DNA of 64,000 bases from Tausonia pullulans. Lineage: Eukaryota > Basidiomycota > Tremellomycetes > Cystofilobasidiales > Mrakiaceae. Every line of letters starts with the position of its first letter. The first letter of the stretch is position 1. The position numbers and the translations under genes are program-made. Shown here piece after piece: positions 23,128-38,859 of this stretch. The DNA is taken from NCBI GenBank assembly GCA_951802195.1, contig OX637622.1, positions 1,488,001 through 1,552,000 on the forward strand. The letters run 5' to 3'. The notes under the pieces are model-generated. The model was not told where the DNA came from. It ran no database searches and was given only the letters and a program-made list of their open reading frames with translations.

Positions 23128-24047
23128 TCACGGAAGTCGATGGAGTGGTGTGGCAGTTGAGGCAAGCTTGGTGCCAAATATGAGTCGGCTGGCTGGATGA
23201 ACACACAGATCTCCTTCGATGATGATGGCCTCAAGTGTCTCTCCCGAGCGGGAGACAAGTCGACCGAGTGCCGCCACATTGGCGCATGCTGCGCCGCGTG
23301 CCTGAGTCGTAGTCAGCGCTGGGATTGGTGGCCACCAGGGAACGAGAGCCCGTCTGCCAGTCCCATCCCCGAGCACTGGTCCGATCCGTCTAAGCTTGGG
23401 CTCGATGCGCTTGGTCTGGGCTAGGACGAGACGCCGAACACACGGGAGGGCGTCCAAGAACGCCGAGGGGAAGAGCGAGGAAGGGTCCCCATCGAGGCAA
23501 GCGATAGAGATCGTACGGATAGGTAGTAGGTGAGGGATGTTGGTGAAGGCGATTAAGGGGGAAGCGATGTGCAGGTCGAACTCGAGAAGGTTGGGGAAGG
23601 CTGTGGAGGCCATGAGCGGAGAGAGATGCGAGGCGACGAGTCGATCGAGCGACGAAGCGGCCCCGAGTCCCGACAAGAAACCGTACGTCTCACAGGGGAG
23701 CGGCCCACGGAGAGGTGTCTCGTTGATGATGATGCGCCTGGAGAGAGGGAGGGTCAGTGTTTCCCCAGATCGAAATGCTCGTGAGTTGTGACGCACTTAA
23801 CAGCCCGCCTCAGTCTGGCATGTTGACTAATATTTGCGAGCGTGTTCCATCGTACTTCATCGAGCCCAAGGTAGAGCGTTTCAAAGAGAATATTACAGCA
23901 GACCTCTTGGAGAGCTTGGCTGACGAGAGAAAGAGCTTGGAGGGAAGGGCGATCAAGGAGGTCGAGTACGTCGAGGAGGATCTCGAGGGGGAGTGCGGCA
24001 AGGAGCGAGATTCTTGAAGGGACAAAGTTTGGTCGCGGTGAGTCCAT
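23128..24047 (-). CDS. F-box domain protein
   Basis: Probable substrate adaptor of an SCF ubiquitin ligase. The N-terminal F-box is clear: LLAALPLEILLDVLDLLDRPSLQALSLVSQALQEVC, residues ~12-47, with the LPxEIL start. The rest is a leucine-rich, solenoid-like region (RLVLAQTKRIEP, LEAIIIEGDLCV) without repeats I can count reliably. One intron (23738-23796, 59 nt, GTGCGT donor, CTGAC branch) separates ...RRAVK from RIIINE. The start is the ATG at 24047. At about 286 residues it is short for an F-box/LRR protein but complete, with in-frame stop at 23128-23130. The target is unknown. Confidence 0.75.
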
Positions 24048-24436
24048 GTTGACGGTAGGGAGACCGTAGGAAGGAAATGGGTGTTGAAGCGAAAGAGAGG
24101 GAATTCTTTTCTTCTTCGAGGGAAGGTGAGATGAAGGAATCGACTTTTAGCTCCGCCCCCATCTCCTACGGCTCGGATCTTTCTGCGCGTGATACTAATT
24201 TGACTTCGCGCCCCCTCCTTGAGCGGCTCGAGCACGAGGGCTCAATAGCAGAAAAATGGACAGCTGATTGCTCGGTCTGAGTAAAACGAAGAAGAATAAG
24301 CGTCGCTAGCGCGTGACGGTGACTTCCTTCCAGCGCTCGACCTCGGACAACAATGAGCCTGAATCTCAAATCTCAACATGCCACACAGAAGACTTAATAC
24401 AGACACATTTTACATTCTCCCGCGGCGGACAAAACA
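24048..24436. other. Promoter interval of the F-box gene and 3' flank of SPP2
   Basis: 389 bp between two minus-strand genes. I see no coding signal or clear motif. Confidence 0.4.
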
Positions 24437-26146
24437 TCAGCGACGCCGGTCTGACTCCCTCTCATTCCGCCGCACCCTGTCCCTATCTCGGTCTCGGTCA
24501 CCGTCGTCCCCATACCGACGCCTGTCCCGCCGGTCGTCGTCATCGTAGCCCTCCCCCCTGCTACTATTCCGTCCATCTCGGCCCCGGTCGTCCCTGCTCC
24601 TACGATCATCCCTATCACGGTCGTCCCTTGGTCGGCTGCTCCTCCCGCTCTCTCTCCCGGCGCGGTTTTCCCTGTCCCTGTTGTCCCAATCCCGGTCGTC
24701 TCGCCGGTGGTCGCGGTCGCGGTCACGATCGTAGTCACGATCTCTATCTCTCGAGCGAGACCGATCCCGCCGCGAAGAGGACGACCGATCGTCATCGCGT
24801 CGCCTTGGGGGAGGCGAGCTTGAGCTCGACCGAGGCCGCCTGAAGGACGATCCCGGAGGGGTAGCGACCGCCGAGGATGCGGAGGATGACGACTGATGGT
24901 AAAGACAGCAAGACATCAGCATCCGCTGACCCGCTGCCAAGTCGACCGAATGAACCGCTTTACTCACCTCCCTCTGGACCTTGAGGACGGGAACGTACTT
25001 CCTCGCTTCCTCACGAATCTTCCAATCCTTCTTCTTCTTCTCTCCCTTGCCGAGCTCAACGGGTGCCCGCTCCTTCGCCCCTATTCCAAGTAAGCTAGGC
25101 CGAGCCGTGGGGACGTAGGGCTGCTCGAGTCCCTTGCGCGTGCGCGAGGCAGCGGTGCCCTCTTTCCAGCCCATTCCCTTGAGGAGAGCGAGGCCGAATG
25201 AGGCGACGGGAATGCGCTGGTAGTCCTCCATCGAAGGCTGAGACGGTGGGAGAAAATTGTCAGCCGACGGTGATGTGGTGACCCAAGTGTGGAGTCGCAT
25301 TGGCTCCGGACCCTGACGTACCCCCTCTGGTCGAGTCTCAACGTCGCGCCGGAAGGCCTCCTCCTCCGAGATTGGTACCTGCCGCTTGTTCTCCATGCTC
25401 TGGATGGCTTCAATCTCCTCCTCGGGCTCGTCCGCGTCCCCAGCAAGCAGCGCCTTCATCGCCCGCTGCTCCAGTGTCAACGATGTCCGTTCAGCAGCAG
25501 CAGCCTTTCCTGCCGTCGCGTCCTCGCCGGTGTCCTCCATCGGCTCAGCAGAAACAGCAGCAGAAGCTTGATCTTTCTTCCGACCGCTGAGAATAAGACC
25601 ACCCGAGTTGAGGTCGTCTCCATCGTTGACCTCGCGGGTAACTATCGGCTCGGTGGAAAGAGCCTGCTCGGCGCCCGGTGGGAGGTAGCGTGAGGAAGAC
25701 GCCGCACGAGAGGGGACGGTGGCGACTTGCGTCTTGGTCGCCCGCGAGGAGTTCTTCCAATCCTTGTTGGCGAGCGGAGCGATCGTCAAGGGGGCAGCCT
25801 TGGGCTTGGTCTCGCGGTACTTCCTATGGTGGTGGCGGCGAGAGGTAGCGGTGGAGACAAGTCGAGTCAGATGCGAGCCCACACGATCACACTGTCCAGC
25901 ATGAGAGAAGAGAGAAAAGCTGACGTACGCGTTACCCTTGGTGTCAAGATCCCATCCGATTTCCTCTTCCTCTTCTACGCCCTTGGCATGGTCGGCGGCG
26001 TTGTCGTCCGAGTCCGAGTCGTCGTTCGCGATAAACCCCCGGCCGCGGGCGTGGGCCGACGCGAGGGCTGACTGGCGGGCCGGCTGGTGAGGGACCTTGA
26101 AGCCGTTGCCACCAGGAGCGTTCGGGTTGGTGATCTTGAACGACAT
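24437..26146 (-). CDS. SPP2: Pre-mRNA splicing factor Spp2/GPKOW-type, G-patch protein
   Basis: Spliceosomal protein whose G-patch activates the DEAH helicase Prp2/DHX16 at the first catalytic step. The conserved Spp2 block is MEDYQRIPVASFGLALLKGMGWKEG at about 25235-25160, followed by YVPTARPSLLGIGAKE. Upstream is an acidic Asp/Ser segment and the N-terminal MSFKITNPN start. Downstream is a long Arg/Asp/Ser-rich tail (RD and RS dipeptides to the stop at 24437), reminiscent of SR-type proteins and much longer than in budding yeast. At least three short introns were read: GTACGT...CATAG within GNA|KYRETK, one before the G-patch (ends CTCAG), and one before the RS tail (GTGAGT...CATCAG). Start at the ATG at 26146. 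Confidence 0.85.
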   Translation of the reverse strand: MSFKITNPNAPGGNGFKVPHQPARQSALASAHARGRGFIANDDSDSDDNAADHAKGVEEEEEIGWDLDTKGNAYVSFSLFSHAGQCDRVGSHLTRLVSTATSRRHHHRKYRETKPKAAPLTIAPLANKDWKNSSRATKTQVATVPSRAASSSRYLPPGAEQALSTEPIVTREVNDGDDLNSGGLILSGRKKDQASAAVSAEPMEDTGEDATAGKAAAAERTSLTLEQRAMKALLAGDADEPEEEIEAIQSMENKRQVPISEEEAFRRDVETRPEGVRQGPEPMRLHTWVTTSPSADNFLPPSQPSMEDYQRIPVASFGLALLKGMGWKEGTAASRTRKGLEQPYVPTARPSLLGIGAKERAPVELGKGEKKKKDWKIREEARKYVPVLKVQREVSKAVHSVDLAAGQRMLMSCCLYHQSSSSASSAVATPPGSSFRRPRSSSSSPPPRRRDDDRSSSSRRDRSRSRDRDRDYDRDRDRDHRRDDRDWDNRDRENRAGRESGRSSRPRDDRDRDDRRSRDDRGRDGRNSSRGEGYDDDDRRDRRRYGDDGDRDRDRDRVRRNERESDRRR

Positions 26147-26441
26147 GGAGAGGGGACCACTGTGGGGTTGATGATCGTTGGACGCGGAGGAGGAAATAAG
26201 GGGAAGGACTCAAGTTCGCGTGTGACGTCGACGCGCCTTGACAACCGGTCGCGCTCTTGGCCACCAAAGGGGTGGCTCTTTCTGATCGACCAGCGTCCAG
26301 TGTCTGATGGGATGTGGTATGAGAACAGCAGACTTCGAATCATCGTCCATGTCATTACAATTGAGACTTGTCGTGCCGTACTACCGCTCCTGCCCTTATC
26401 CGCCTGCTTCGTCCAATCTCCAGCCCTCCTGTATCCTTGGC

Positions 26442-27687
26442 TCACGAGACATAGGTCAAAAGTCCGACTACGAGTGTGCCAATGATGCAGCCCATGATGA
26501 CGTTGTCGCGTCGCCGTCTCGACTGGATGAGGCCGAGGAGGGTGTTCATCCCAGGGAGTGTGTCTAGAGGAGGCAGCTGATCAGCGCAAACCCAGAGTTG
26601 ATCCTCAGTCGATGAAGGAGGGGATACACACTTAGTGTCGAGCCCATGCGGGCATTGATGCCTTGAAGCGATGAGCGCTGCGAAGAAAAGTCGGCGCGCG
26701 TCGCGTAGGCTTGCCTGCCAAGATATGAGGAGAGGGCCCGGGGCGTCAGAAAGCAAGCTAGCTGGCTATTCTAGGGACAAAATCCATGTATGCCACGTAC
26801 TCGAGAATGTCGTCCGTCATCTGGTGAGACGAGTCGATAGTATTCCGCTCGTTCAGCAGCGCGTCGGCCGTTGACGAACGGGCCGTCTTGTACGCGCTGC
26901 GAGTGGAAAGACCGAGAGCAGGCACAAGTACAGAGAGGAAATGGCGGGGATTAGACCATGCACCAGTTGACTCAAGGCGAGAGTCTGTTAGACGACTGAC
27001 TTGATATCCTTGCGAACCGAACCGAGAAGGTTACGCGAGTTGATCGCGTGCTGGACGTTGGTCTGAGAGCAACGAGGGCCCGCCATAGATCAGCAACCCG
27101 ATAGCTTTAGCGGGAAACCTAAGAAAGCGAGACCCACTCTTGTCTGCCCAAAATCGCGTCGGTAGTCGCCGAGGACCTCGCGATGCCGCTGGACGGCGTT
27201 GACCTGGCTCGTGCTCGGCGTCATGTCCGGGTCCTCTAATATCCGGCTCATGTCCTCAACTGTCGAGCTTAGCTGCAGATCAAACCTGACGTCAGCCTAA
27301 TCGTCCTCCATCACTTGCCCCACCACGAGTCTGGCTTCATCCTCCTCCACCGGCCGGACTGCCACTCTCGTGTCATGTCCTCGCTCGCGCGTGATGCACC
27401 TTGGACATCAACTCCTCCACCTCCTCCTCGACGAGCTTGTACCCTCCTTCTCCCTCCTCCTCCATTACAAGCTCGTCCCGAGCGCCGCCGGAGCGCGAGA
27501 TAGATGATGCGACCTTGGAGTAAGTTGTCAGCTTCGAGTCGAGCGCCGTCTCGAGCGACCGGGCGTGGCGGCGGAGGTCTATTGAATGAGGGAGAATGGC
27601 AGCGAGGTCAGAGGGATCCAAAGTGAGGATATAAGGTCAGAAAGGGAGAGAGGGAGACAGGAACTAACTGTCCCAAGGTGTTGACAT
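26442..27687 (-). CDS. GOS1: Golgi SNARE Gos1/GS28
   Basis: Qb-SNARE of intra-Golgi and endosome-to-Golgi fusion. The N-terminus spliced across a short intron reads MSTPWDNLRRHARSLETALDSKLTTYSKVASSIS, the hallmark of GS28/Gos1. The C-terminus LPGMNTLLGLIQSRRRRDNVIMGCIIGTLVVGLLTYVS contains the basic SRRRRD junction and a single tail-anchor membrane helix. Exons between carry the coiled-coil SNARE region but are short and split by several introns (26.6-27.3 kb). Start is the ATG at 27687 in MSTPWD; a frame starting further downstream lacks this motif. Stop TGA at 26442-26444. Confidence 0.88.
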
Positions 27688-28157
27688 TATGATGGTGGTC
27701 GAGCGCTGGTGAGAGGACCGCCCTTTCGCCTTTGACCGAGGGCGTCACGGCAGGCCTCGCCTGCTCCGCGCACGAGCCGCCCCAAATGCAACTGCCACCC
27801 ATGATGACTATTGGGTAGGTGAGGCGGGGAGATACAGCAGTTTGCAGAACTAGACGTATGACTTTTTCGTAATCCTAGCTTGGCGAGGTGCACGTCCGGC
27901 GCTGAAAGCGACTCTAGCCATCGATTACCGCACCTACAGCGACCCAAAGGGACAATCGATCGTATACCCGCAATCCAAAATGTAGCAAGAGAGAAAAAGT
28001 GAAGATAGCAAAGAACAATTCAAGGGAAATCTTTATGGAGACAGTCAATCAAGAGTCCATCTAGGCACAATTTAGACGCCCATCTGCGCAGAGCACGCGC
28101 ACAGGACCCAGGGCTCGTAATAAGGAGAAATAAGAGAGAGGGAACACATTTTGCTCT
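27688..28157. other. Intergenic region between alpha-glucosidase 3' end and GOS1
   Basis: 470 bp holding the GOS1 promoter and the alpha-glucosidase 3' flank. I see no gene. Confidence 0.4.
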
Positions 28158-31389
<3,232 letters not shown>

Positions 31390-33011
31390 GTTCAGATGTA
31401 GAGGAAGGAGAGGGTTAAGAAAGGCGGAATGAGGGGTGAGTGGAGAAGACGAGGAAGTGAGAGGAAGGATGGTGTGAGAGATTAGGGGGAACGACGAGCC
31501 GGGAATCAATATGCTGTGGAGCGAGGGTGGTAGCGGCAACGGTTTCTCGGTTCCCGGCTTCGCTGGTTGTCGACTCAACGCGTGAGTCCTTCCTGGCCCT
31601 CCCACTCTTGCGGCAACTTGCGCGGGAAGGTGGGCGAAGGCCGGAGAGGGTAGCTTGCGGTGTCAGAAGGGTCATGTTGGGCCTAGCCAAGGACAACGAC
31701 GGCCGCGGCACTAGTCTTGGAACCAGAGGAGACCCGAGTAAAAGTTGAGGAAAATGGCACACTGCCTGCCTCGTTTCGTACAATCGAAGCCGCCTTTGAA
31801 GCCACTCCTCCCGAATGCACGACGCGCGTGCGTTGGTGGTGATGGCCGCCGGCTTGACTCGGGGCGGGCGGCAACGGCCTTCGCCACAATAAGGCCGCAG
31901 CCCAAGATAAAAAAAACCAATGTTCATCAAACATTTGAGACCCAATACTGAGAAGAGATATATCCCAAAGGAAGTAGTGTAGAATTTTTGTTAGGCATGT
32001 AGGCTTGAGATCGGCTTTCTGCTGGGCAGGAGAGAGATCATCCAGCCACTGTCACGGGGCACGCGCAGCTTTAAAGCGCCCTCTCCCCCCTCGGCTTCGG
32101 GTGGATGATCAGCCGACCTTAGTCTGACCCTCCCTTCTCAAGCTTTGCGCCACTGCAGTTTTGCTAAGCGTTCTCTGACAGAGCTCCGTTCGAAAGAACG
32201 CCGCTATTGCCGGCGGCAGTGACTTGCTTCGTTGGATGTGGGGAAACCCGCGTTTGCGGCAATAGCACCAAAGCTGAGAGATGTTGTCGTCCCCCTGCGG
32301 GCGAGGGAAGCCGCGGAAGAGAGAGGTGCGCGCAAGTGCTGCCGAGTTGTGTTGCATCTAGAAGATGAGATTATCGAACTTAAAACGGCACCGGGTCAAG
32401 TGCTGTGAGGCGTGATGGTGCGGCAATGGCCAGTCCTGTGGGAGAGACGGCGAAACCGAAGCAACAGCCAGGAAGGGAAACACGCTTGTCTCTAGCCCGC
32501 CGCCTTGTCTCGTGCGAGCCGCGGTGCGATCAGAGGAGAAAGGTTACGAGTTTGGTCAAAGGCGGATGGTAAGCGCCACACCTCACGAACCCGGTTCTGC
32601 GACGAATATCTCGTTGCCGAGCCGGTTTCTCTTGAACCGGCTCCCGCGGTTGCCTCGACTTGGTGAGAGGGCGGGACTCGCGAAAGTCAGGTGACCCTGA
32701 TCTGCATGGCCCGCATAGCGGAGCGATTGAAACCGCCCACATGCTACTCGAGTCGTCTTCTACGAGCTGGGCCTGTCATCTCTCCGGGGGCCCTCCTGAG
32801 CGAGGTCAGGGAATAGATCAAAAAGGAGGTCGATCCTCATCTGTGCTTCTTTCCCCACACTGCATCCAACACATCATCTTCCCATAAACCTCTCTCGTGG
32901 TTCAATTCATTCCCATCTTATCGACCTCTCCCCGCTTTCCCCTAACTTCGACAAGCTCTCCCATTCATTGCTTTCTCCCGTCCCCATCCCTCTCTCCTTC
33001 CCTTCGTCGCC
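31390..33011. promoter_or_regulatory. Shared divergent promoter region of the alpha-glucosidase/permease pair
   Basis: 1.6 kb between two divergently transcribed sugar-utilisation genes, with no gene inside. Between 32587 and 32643 there are three CCGGTT/AACCGG half-sites. One is an odd palindrome GAACCCGGTTC (32587-32597). The other two are the arms of a 9-bp inverted repeat (GAGCCGGTT at 32619-32627 and AACCGGCTC at 32635-32643). This spacing suits a dimeric zinc-cluster activator, but that is inference. The last ~130 bp before 33012 are CT-rich. Confidence 0.5.
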
Positions 33012-35534
33012 ATGTCCGACACAAAGACCGACTACAAGGAATCCGACCAGCACGTCGAGAACGTTTACCCCGAGAAGGACGATGGCTCGTACTCACCCGC
33101 CGTCGCCTCTGCGTGAGTGCTCAGCTTCTTTCGCTGCGATTCGCGTTCTGTTCCTCGTCCTGTCTCGTCGTCTCTACATCTGCACGCTCGCATCTGTCCG
33201 GCCCTCTTCGGAGTCACGGTTATCCCCGTGTCAAATAGTGACGACGCGCGGCACGCCCCTTCGCTTCTCTCATTAGACTGAACGCTCATCGATCTCTTCC
33301 TCTCTAGCCGCGCCGGTGTCGAGGCCGAACACAAGATGACCCTCCGCGAGGTCAGTCTACGCCCAAAGCTGGCTAGTTCTGATGTATCGATCTGATCTTG
33401 CCTTTCCTTCAATGTGCAGGGCATTCGCCTCTACCCCAAAGCCATTGGATGGTCCCTCCTCCTCTCGACTGCCATCATCATGGAGGGCTATGACACGACT
33501 CTTCTCGGATCCTTTTACGCCTTCCCGGAATTCAACAAGAAGTTCGGTGACCTCCAACCTGACGGGTGAGTAAATTCCACGCACAGACTTATTATCAATC
33601 AGTGCACAATGGCTGAACATTCTTTCCACTCTCAGCACATACCTCATCGCTGCCTCTTGGCAGGCTGGTCTTTCTAACGCTTCCTCAGTTGGATCGATCT
33701 TTGGTCTCGTGCTCAACGGATGGCTCTCCGAGAAGATCGGATACCGCAAGACTATCTTGATGGCACTCGTCCTCATGATCGGTCTCCTCTTCATCCCTTT
33801 CTTCGCTCAGGTGTGTCTTCATTTTTACCTCGTGTCTCAGGCAGGCTATTCTGACGCTGATCTTTCTCTTCAGAACGTTCCGACCCTCCTCGTCGGTCAG
33901 TTTCTCCAGGGTGTCCCCTGGGGAATCTTTCAGACCCTCACCACCGCCTACGCCTCGGAAATTGTCCCTGTTGCTCTTCGCGCCTACCTCACCACTTACG
34001 TCAACCTTTGCTGGGTCATCGGCCAGTTCATCGCTGCCGGCGTTCTCAAGGGCATGCTCCAGAGGCACGATGAGTGGGGATACCGCATTCCCTTCGCCCT
34101 CCAGTGGATGTGGCCTGTCCCCATCCTCATCGGCTGCTGGTTCGCACCCGAGTCCCCCTGGTGGCTCGTACGTCATGGTCGCATCGCCGAAGCTCGCCAC
34201 ACTCTCGTCCGCCTCACGTCCCCCGGCAACACTGACTTCGACCCTGATGCTACTATCGCTGTGGGTGTTTATTGTCCTTTTTCATGGTTCGATTTTGCTC
34301 TGACTGTCTCCTCCCGCCCAGATGATTGTTCACACGAATGAGCTTGAGAAGACTCTCAACGAGGGAACCTCCTATCTCGATCTCTTCAAAGGCATCGACC
34401 GTCGCCGCACCGAGATCGCCGCCGGCGTCTGGGCCATCCAGAACCTCTGCGGATCGGCCTTCATGGGATACTCGACCTACTTCCTCACCCAGGCCGGCAT
34501 GGCCACCGAGAACGCTTTCACCATTTCACTCTGCCAGTACGCCATCGGCGCTATCGGCACCATCTCCTCCTGGTTCCTCATGACCCGCATCGGCCGGCGC
34601 TCGCTCTACCTCTATGGTCTCGTCGTCATGGTCGGGATCCTCCTCGTCATTGGATGCCTCGGACTAGCGCCTTCCTCCAAAATCACTGATGTCTCATGGG
34701 GTGTCGGTGGAATGTGAGTATGCTTTCCACCGGACAGATTTTGGCTGTAACGCCTATTCTGATATATCAAATTGCATATTACAGGCTGCTCTTCTACGTT
34801 TTCGTGTACGACATCAGTGTTGGGCCTGTTTGCTACTGTCTTGTCGCGGAGATCTCCTCGACTCGTCTCCGCGCCAAGACAGTCGTCTTCGCTCGCGCTT
34901 GTTGTGAGTTAGAAAGTCAGGCATGCACCAGAAAAGCTTTCCCGCTGATTGCCTCTCTTCCCTACAGACAACATCATCGCTATCATCAACGGTGTTATCA
35001 CCCCTTACATGCTCAACCCCGAGGTGCGTCTGACGAGGTGGCGAAGGCCGCCAAGGTCAAACGCGCGCCCGACGACGATCATCTCGACCTCGCGCGCGCA
35101 TGTCCTGACGTCCTCTCTTTCTATCTTCCAGGCTTGGAACTGGGGAGCCAAGACGGGATTCTTCTGGTTTGGAATTTGGTGCGTACCGTCTGTTCCTCGC
35201 TCCCGCCATACTGGCGGTTTATGCTGACCCTCGCCCGGCTTCCCCGGAGTCTTTCTGCAGCTTGTGCTGCGTCGCCTGGACCTTCTTCCGCCTCCCGGAA
35301 CCTAAAGGCCGCACATTTGGAGAGCTCGATGTTCTCTTTGAACAACGCATCTGTGAGTGGTTGCATCTATCTGCTGTGGCGCGCTCGTGAACTTGATAAT
35401 TGACGACGCGCCTCTTCAACCTGTTACCACTTGCAGCCGCTCGCAAGTTCGCCTCCACTAAGGTCGATCAGTTCACTGACGGAGGCGAGGCCTCTGAGCA
35501 CGCCAACGCCGCCGTCCACGTTGAGCGAATCTAG
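33012..35534 (+). CDS. MFS alpha-glucoside/sugar permease (maltose permease type)
   Basis: Twelve-helix proton symporter of the sugar-porter family. Signatures are [22 protein letters not shown] (helix 1, typical of MAL permeases), [12 protein letters not shown] (GxxxDxxGRR-like loop), [12 protein letters not shown] at the end of helix 6, [11 protein letters not shown] after helix 8, and [16 protein letters not shown] at the end of helix 12. About eight short introns were read. Both N- and C-terminal tails are cytosolic and charged, and the last residues are AAVHVERI. Start is the ATG at 33012 ([11 protein letters not shown]); TAG at 35532-35534. Divergent pairing with the GH13 alpha-glucosidase makes this a compact MAL-like locus. 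No MAL-type regulator gene is present in the window. Confidence 0.9.
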
Positions 35535-36076
35535 AATGCCTCAACTTCATCCTACTCTCGCTCCGTACATTACTTTCGTGGCTCGCTCGCTTGCAGCACC
35601 TTTTCTATTGCTTTTTCAGCTTTAGTCCGTCCCCCTTGTTTGTTACTCTGTTACGTTTGTCTCTAGTTGGTGTGCTCCTTGTCTTGGCTTGTGTCTTGTG
35701 TGTGGAATGTTACTCTACTACGTGTGACGCTGCTGCGTCAATGAATTTGTACTTGAATATCGATCTCGAGCTCCCTTGGATTTCCCAAGCGTCGACCTCT
35801 GCCATGTTCTTCTATCGTCTTCACCTCTCCTTGCCTACTCGTGAGCTTTTCGCTCGTTTGATTCTGGTGGTGTTACTGGGCATTCGCTGCTGTTGTCACT
35901 CAGGCCTGTGCGCCTGTCAGCATCCCCTCAACGACAGCTCGATTCCCCGTCTCGCGCGACTCTCTCATCCAACTTCCATCATCCATCCTGCACACTCGCG
36001 CCCGCCGGACTCCCTCATCTTCTCCTCCCACCAGCGATTCCTGGCCGTTAGCTACTCCGACGAACCGCCTGCTGCC
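35535..36076. other. Intergenic region before CTK3
   Basis: 542 bp. It is T- and CT-rich, with an open frame but no protein-like content. It likely contains the permease 3' UTR and the CTK3 leader. Confidence 0.4.
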
Positions 36077-38533
36077 ATGTCGTCCTCGTTCGACGCGTTC
36101 GAGGTCAGGATGCAGCTCCTCGGCCTCTTGAAGCGACTCAATGCCTCCCAGCAGTCAATACAGAAGGTCGTCGCCTTCGCCATCAAGTACGGCTCTCGAT
36201 GTGGCGAGGATCTCTGGGACTGCATGACGGAGGAGTGCGAAAAGGTGTGTGGGCCGCCTACATCTGCCTGCCCGTTTCTCCTTCTTGCAAGTCGCGTGCT
36301 GACGAGGTACAACATCCGCCAGGGCACGCTCAACGTCCGAATCAACGTCCTATACCTCCTCGACTCTCTGTGCGAGACGAGCCTCTACGTCGGCATGCCC
36401 GACGCCCCTTATCTTGGTTTCGTGACCCGGGATCTGGCCAAGGTCATTGACTCTGTCGTCCCGGCGACGCGGGAGGGCATCCTCAATCTCATGAGCGCGA
36501 AGCAGGTCAGTCATGCGTGTCTCCTCTCTCCTGGTCCATTCGCTGCCTCGCACACGCCCTGTTAGCATGGGCTTCGCTGAGACTGCATTCCGACGAAAGA
36601 TCTTGGACAGCTGGCGGACGAAACGGCTCATCAACCCGGAGGTTATCGACGAGGTTAACAGGACGCTCGACGAACGCAAGGCTAGGTGCGTGCTGTTAAT
36701 CTCCTTCTCTCTGCAATCTTGTCTTGCCATGTTGGGTACCCTTGCGCATCGCCTATGCATGTCCGTGCTAGTTGTGAGGCCTTGCCGAGCGTCTGTCTTC
36801 CTGGGTCTGGAGGTGAGACGAGACGTGGTAGAGCGCGTGTCGACGCAGGGGAGCGTGAGCCAACGTCAAGGCTTCACTTGCAAAGCCCGCTCTGTGTAAT
36901 ATGCGCGTCTTGATCCATCCTCCTGCTTTGGAGAGAAGAAGGAGAAGGAGGAGAGGCCGCGTTGTTCCGTTGTGTCTCGATCTTCCGTCAGATGCGCTCA
37001 CTGACCTGGCTCTCCGACTCCTCCTTTTTTCACCGTCGCTTCACTCAGCCTTCACTCACAGCCGCACGCAGAAGGCAAGAAGCGGGCGTTTGAGAACTTC
37101 TCCCATTCCGATACCCTCCGTCGCATGGAGGAGGATCGAGAACGGGTACGTTGTCACCTTCGCGCGTTCGACGCGAGGCACTGCATCGCGCGGACTTCTC
37201 CTACTGACTTGCCCATTTGTGGCCCTCCCTCCTCTAGCACAAACGCCTTCGAGAACGGATCTGGGTCCTCCCGTTACCGCATACAGCAACCGCTGTCGCC
37301 TCGTCCTCGCGGATCAAGCTTCCCTCAGGCTCATCGTCGGCTAATCCCAGCCCCGAGAGCCCCTTTACGCCCGCCTCGCCGAGTCACGCCGCGGGTGGGT
37401 TGCGGGCAGTGGCAGCAGAGCCTGTGGGCGTCACTGCCGAGACGGACCCTGCGGAGCTGGAGTTTGAACAGGTCTGGGAGGGAACTGGCGAGATGAACGA
37501 GGACGACCTGCGAGACATGCTGGTGAGTCCAGGGTGACGGTACGTTGCCACCCTTACTCGAGGTTGACGACTTCTTCCTGAGCAGGAGGAGAATGATCTC
37601 TGCTTCGCACCACGGTTGTCTCCCCGGCCGGCCGCCCAACCATTGAAGGAGTCGCTGCTGCCGCCATCGCTGCCGGTTGAGGACGTGCAACCACCGCCTC
37701 AGTTCGCCGAATCACAACCACCATCAACGACGTACGGGCACTGGGACGACCCTTCGTCCTTCCAACAGCCTCGACATACATCTGCAACTCTTGCCTTCGC
37801 GCCTCCTCCATCTCACTTCGTGCCTCCCACATCTTTCCCCTCATACGCTGCTCCTCCTCCCTCTACTCGACAAGAAACCCTTGTCGACGCAGACTACCCT
37901 TCCCCTACCCCACCTCGAGGTCCTCGCTTCTCTCAGCCGGACCAGCAGCAGCAGCAGCAGCAGCAACACGCCCAAATGGCAGGTGGCTTCATGCCGCCTC
38001 CACCCCCACCGGGTCCCAGGTACTACGCTCCCGGCCCTCCCCCCTCTTCTTCGTGGAACAATACCATCGGACCGTCTCCACCGCCCCATCATCAACTCCG
38101 CGACCAATACCCTGCCCCCGGCGGCCGTTTTGCAGGCGGCGGCGCTTTTGGCCACAACAACAACAACAACAACAACGGTTCGCCCATCCCGTCCCCAAGG
38201 ATGCAGCCGCTCAAGCTCCAGCAGCAGCACCAGCACTCCGACGGAACGCCTCCGCCCTCGGGCCCAGCAGGTTACCGGCGAGACATGGCTGGCTCGGCGG
38301 CGCCCTCGCCCGTTCAGTACGACCCTTCGGGTGTTGGTGGAGATGGAGCACTCCGACCGCCAAATGAGTCCAGGGGAGGAGCGGGAGGGTTTGTATACGG
38401 TGTAGGCGGGGCGTACCGAGGCGGTGGTGGTGGCGGGGATCTTACGACTCAGCAGGGTGGTGGTGGCCCGTCGTCGTTCCGCCCGCCGACTTCGCCAAGG
38501 CGGGGTCGGACTTCGTCGAATGGTGCCTATTGA
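36077..38533 (+). CDS. CTK3: CTD kinase subunit gamma, Ctk3/Lsg1 type
   Basis: Third subunit of the CTDK-1 kinase that phosphorylates Ser2 of the RNA polymerase II C-terminal domain. The N-terminal CID-like domain is distinctive: MSSSFDAFEVRMQLLGLLKRLNASQQSIQK, then KYGSRCGEDLWDCMTEECEK, GTLNVRINVLYLLDSLCE, and ILDSWRTKRLINPEVIDEVNRTL. A charged helix (FENFSHSDTLRRMEEDRER) follows. The C-terminal half is low-complexity Pro/Gly/Gln-rich. It has a run of eight Gln (~37943-37966), a run of eight Asn (~38156-38178) and a Gly-rich end. About six introns were read, the last just before EENDLCFAP near 37585. Start ATG at 36077; the stop TGA is at 38531-38533. Confidence 0.87.
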
Positions 38534-38859
38534 TGCTCCAGTGTGCTTTAGTCCGATGCGAGAGTGAGATGGAGAGAGATGATCTCGGTTGGCTGGTGTG
38601 GGACCCGAAGGGTGCCAGCGCGCAGAATCGGCGACTGGTGAGATGGCTCTCGATCGAACCTGGTTTCTACTGACATGTAATCCCTCGCTCTGTACGAGCC
38701 TTGCCAGCAATCTCATGGCGTTGAGCGAATGATGTCATCTTGTATCTCGCCGGATTATCGGAGCGAGATGAAGGAGGGGGGCGCGTCTGAGATAGCCCCG
38801 GCGCCGCTCAACTTGCCTGTTTCCCTCTGACGTCCACCAGCACCCCCCTCCTCTTCACG
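38534..38859. other. Intergenic region between CTK3 and the phosphotransferase gene
   Basis: 326 bp with no coding signal; CTK3 3' flank and downstream promoter. Confidence 0.4.
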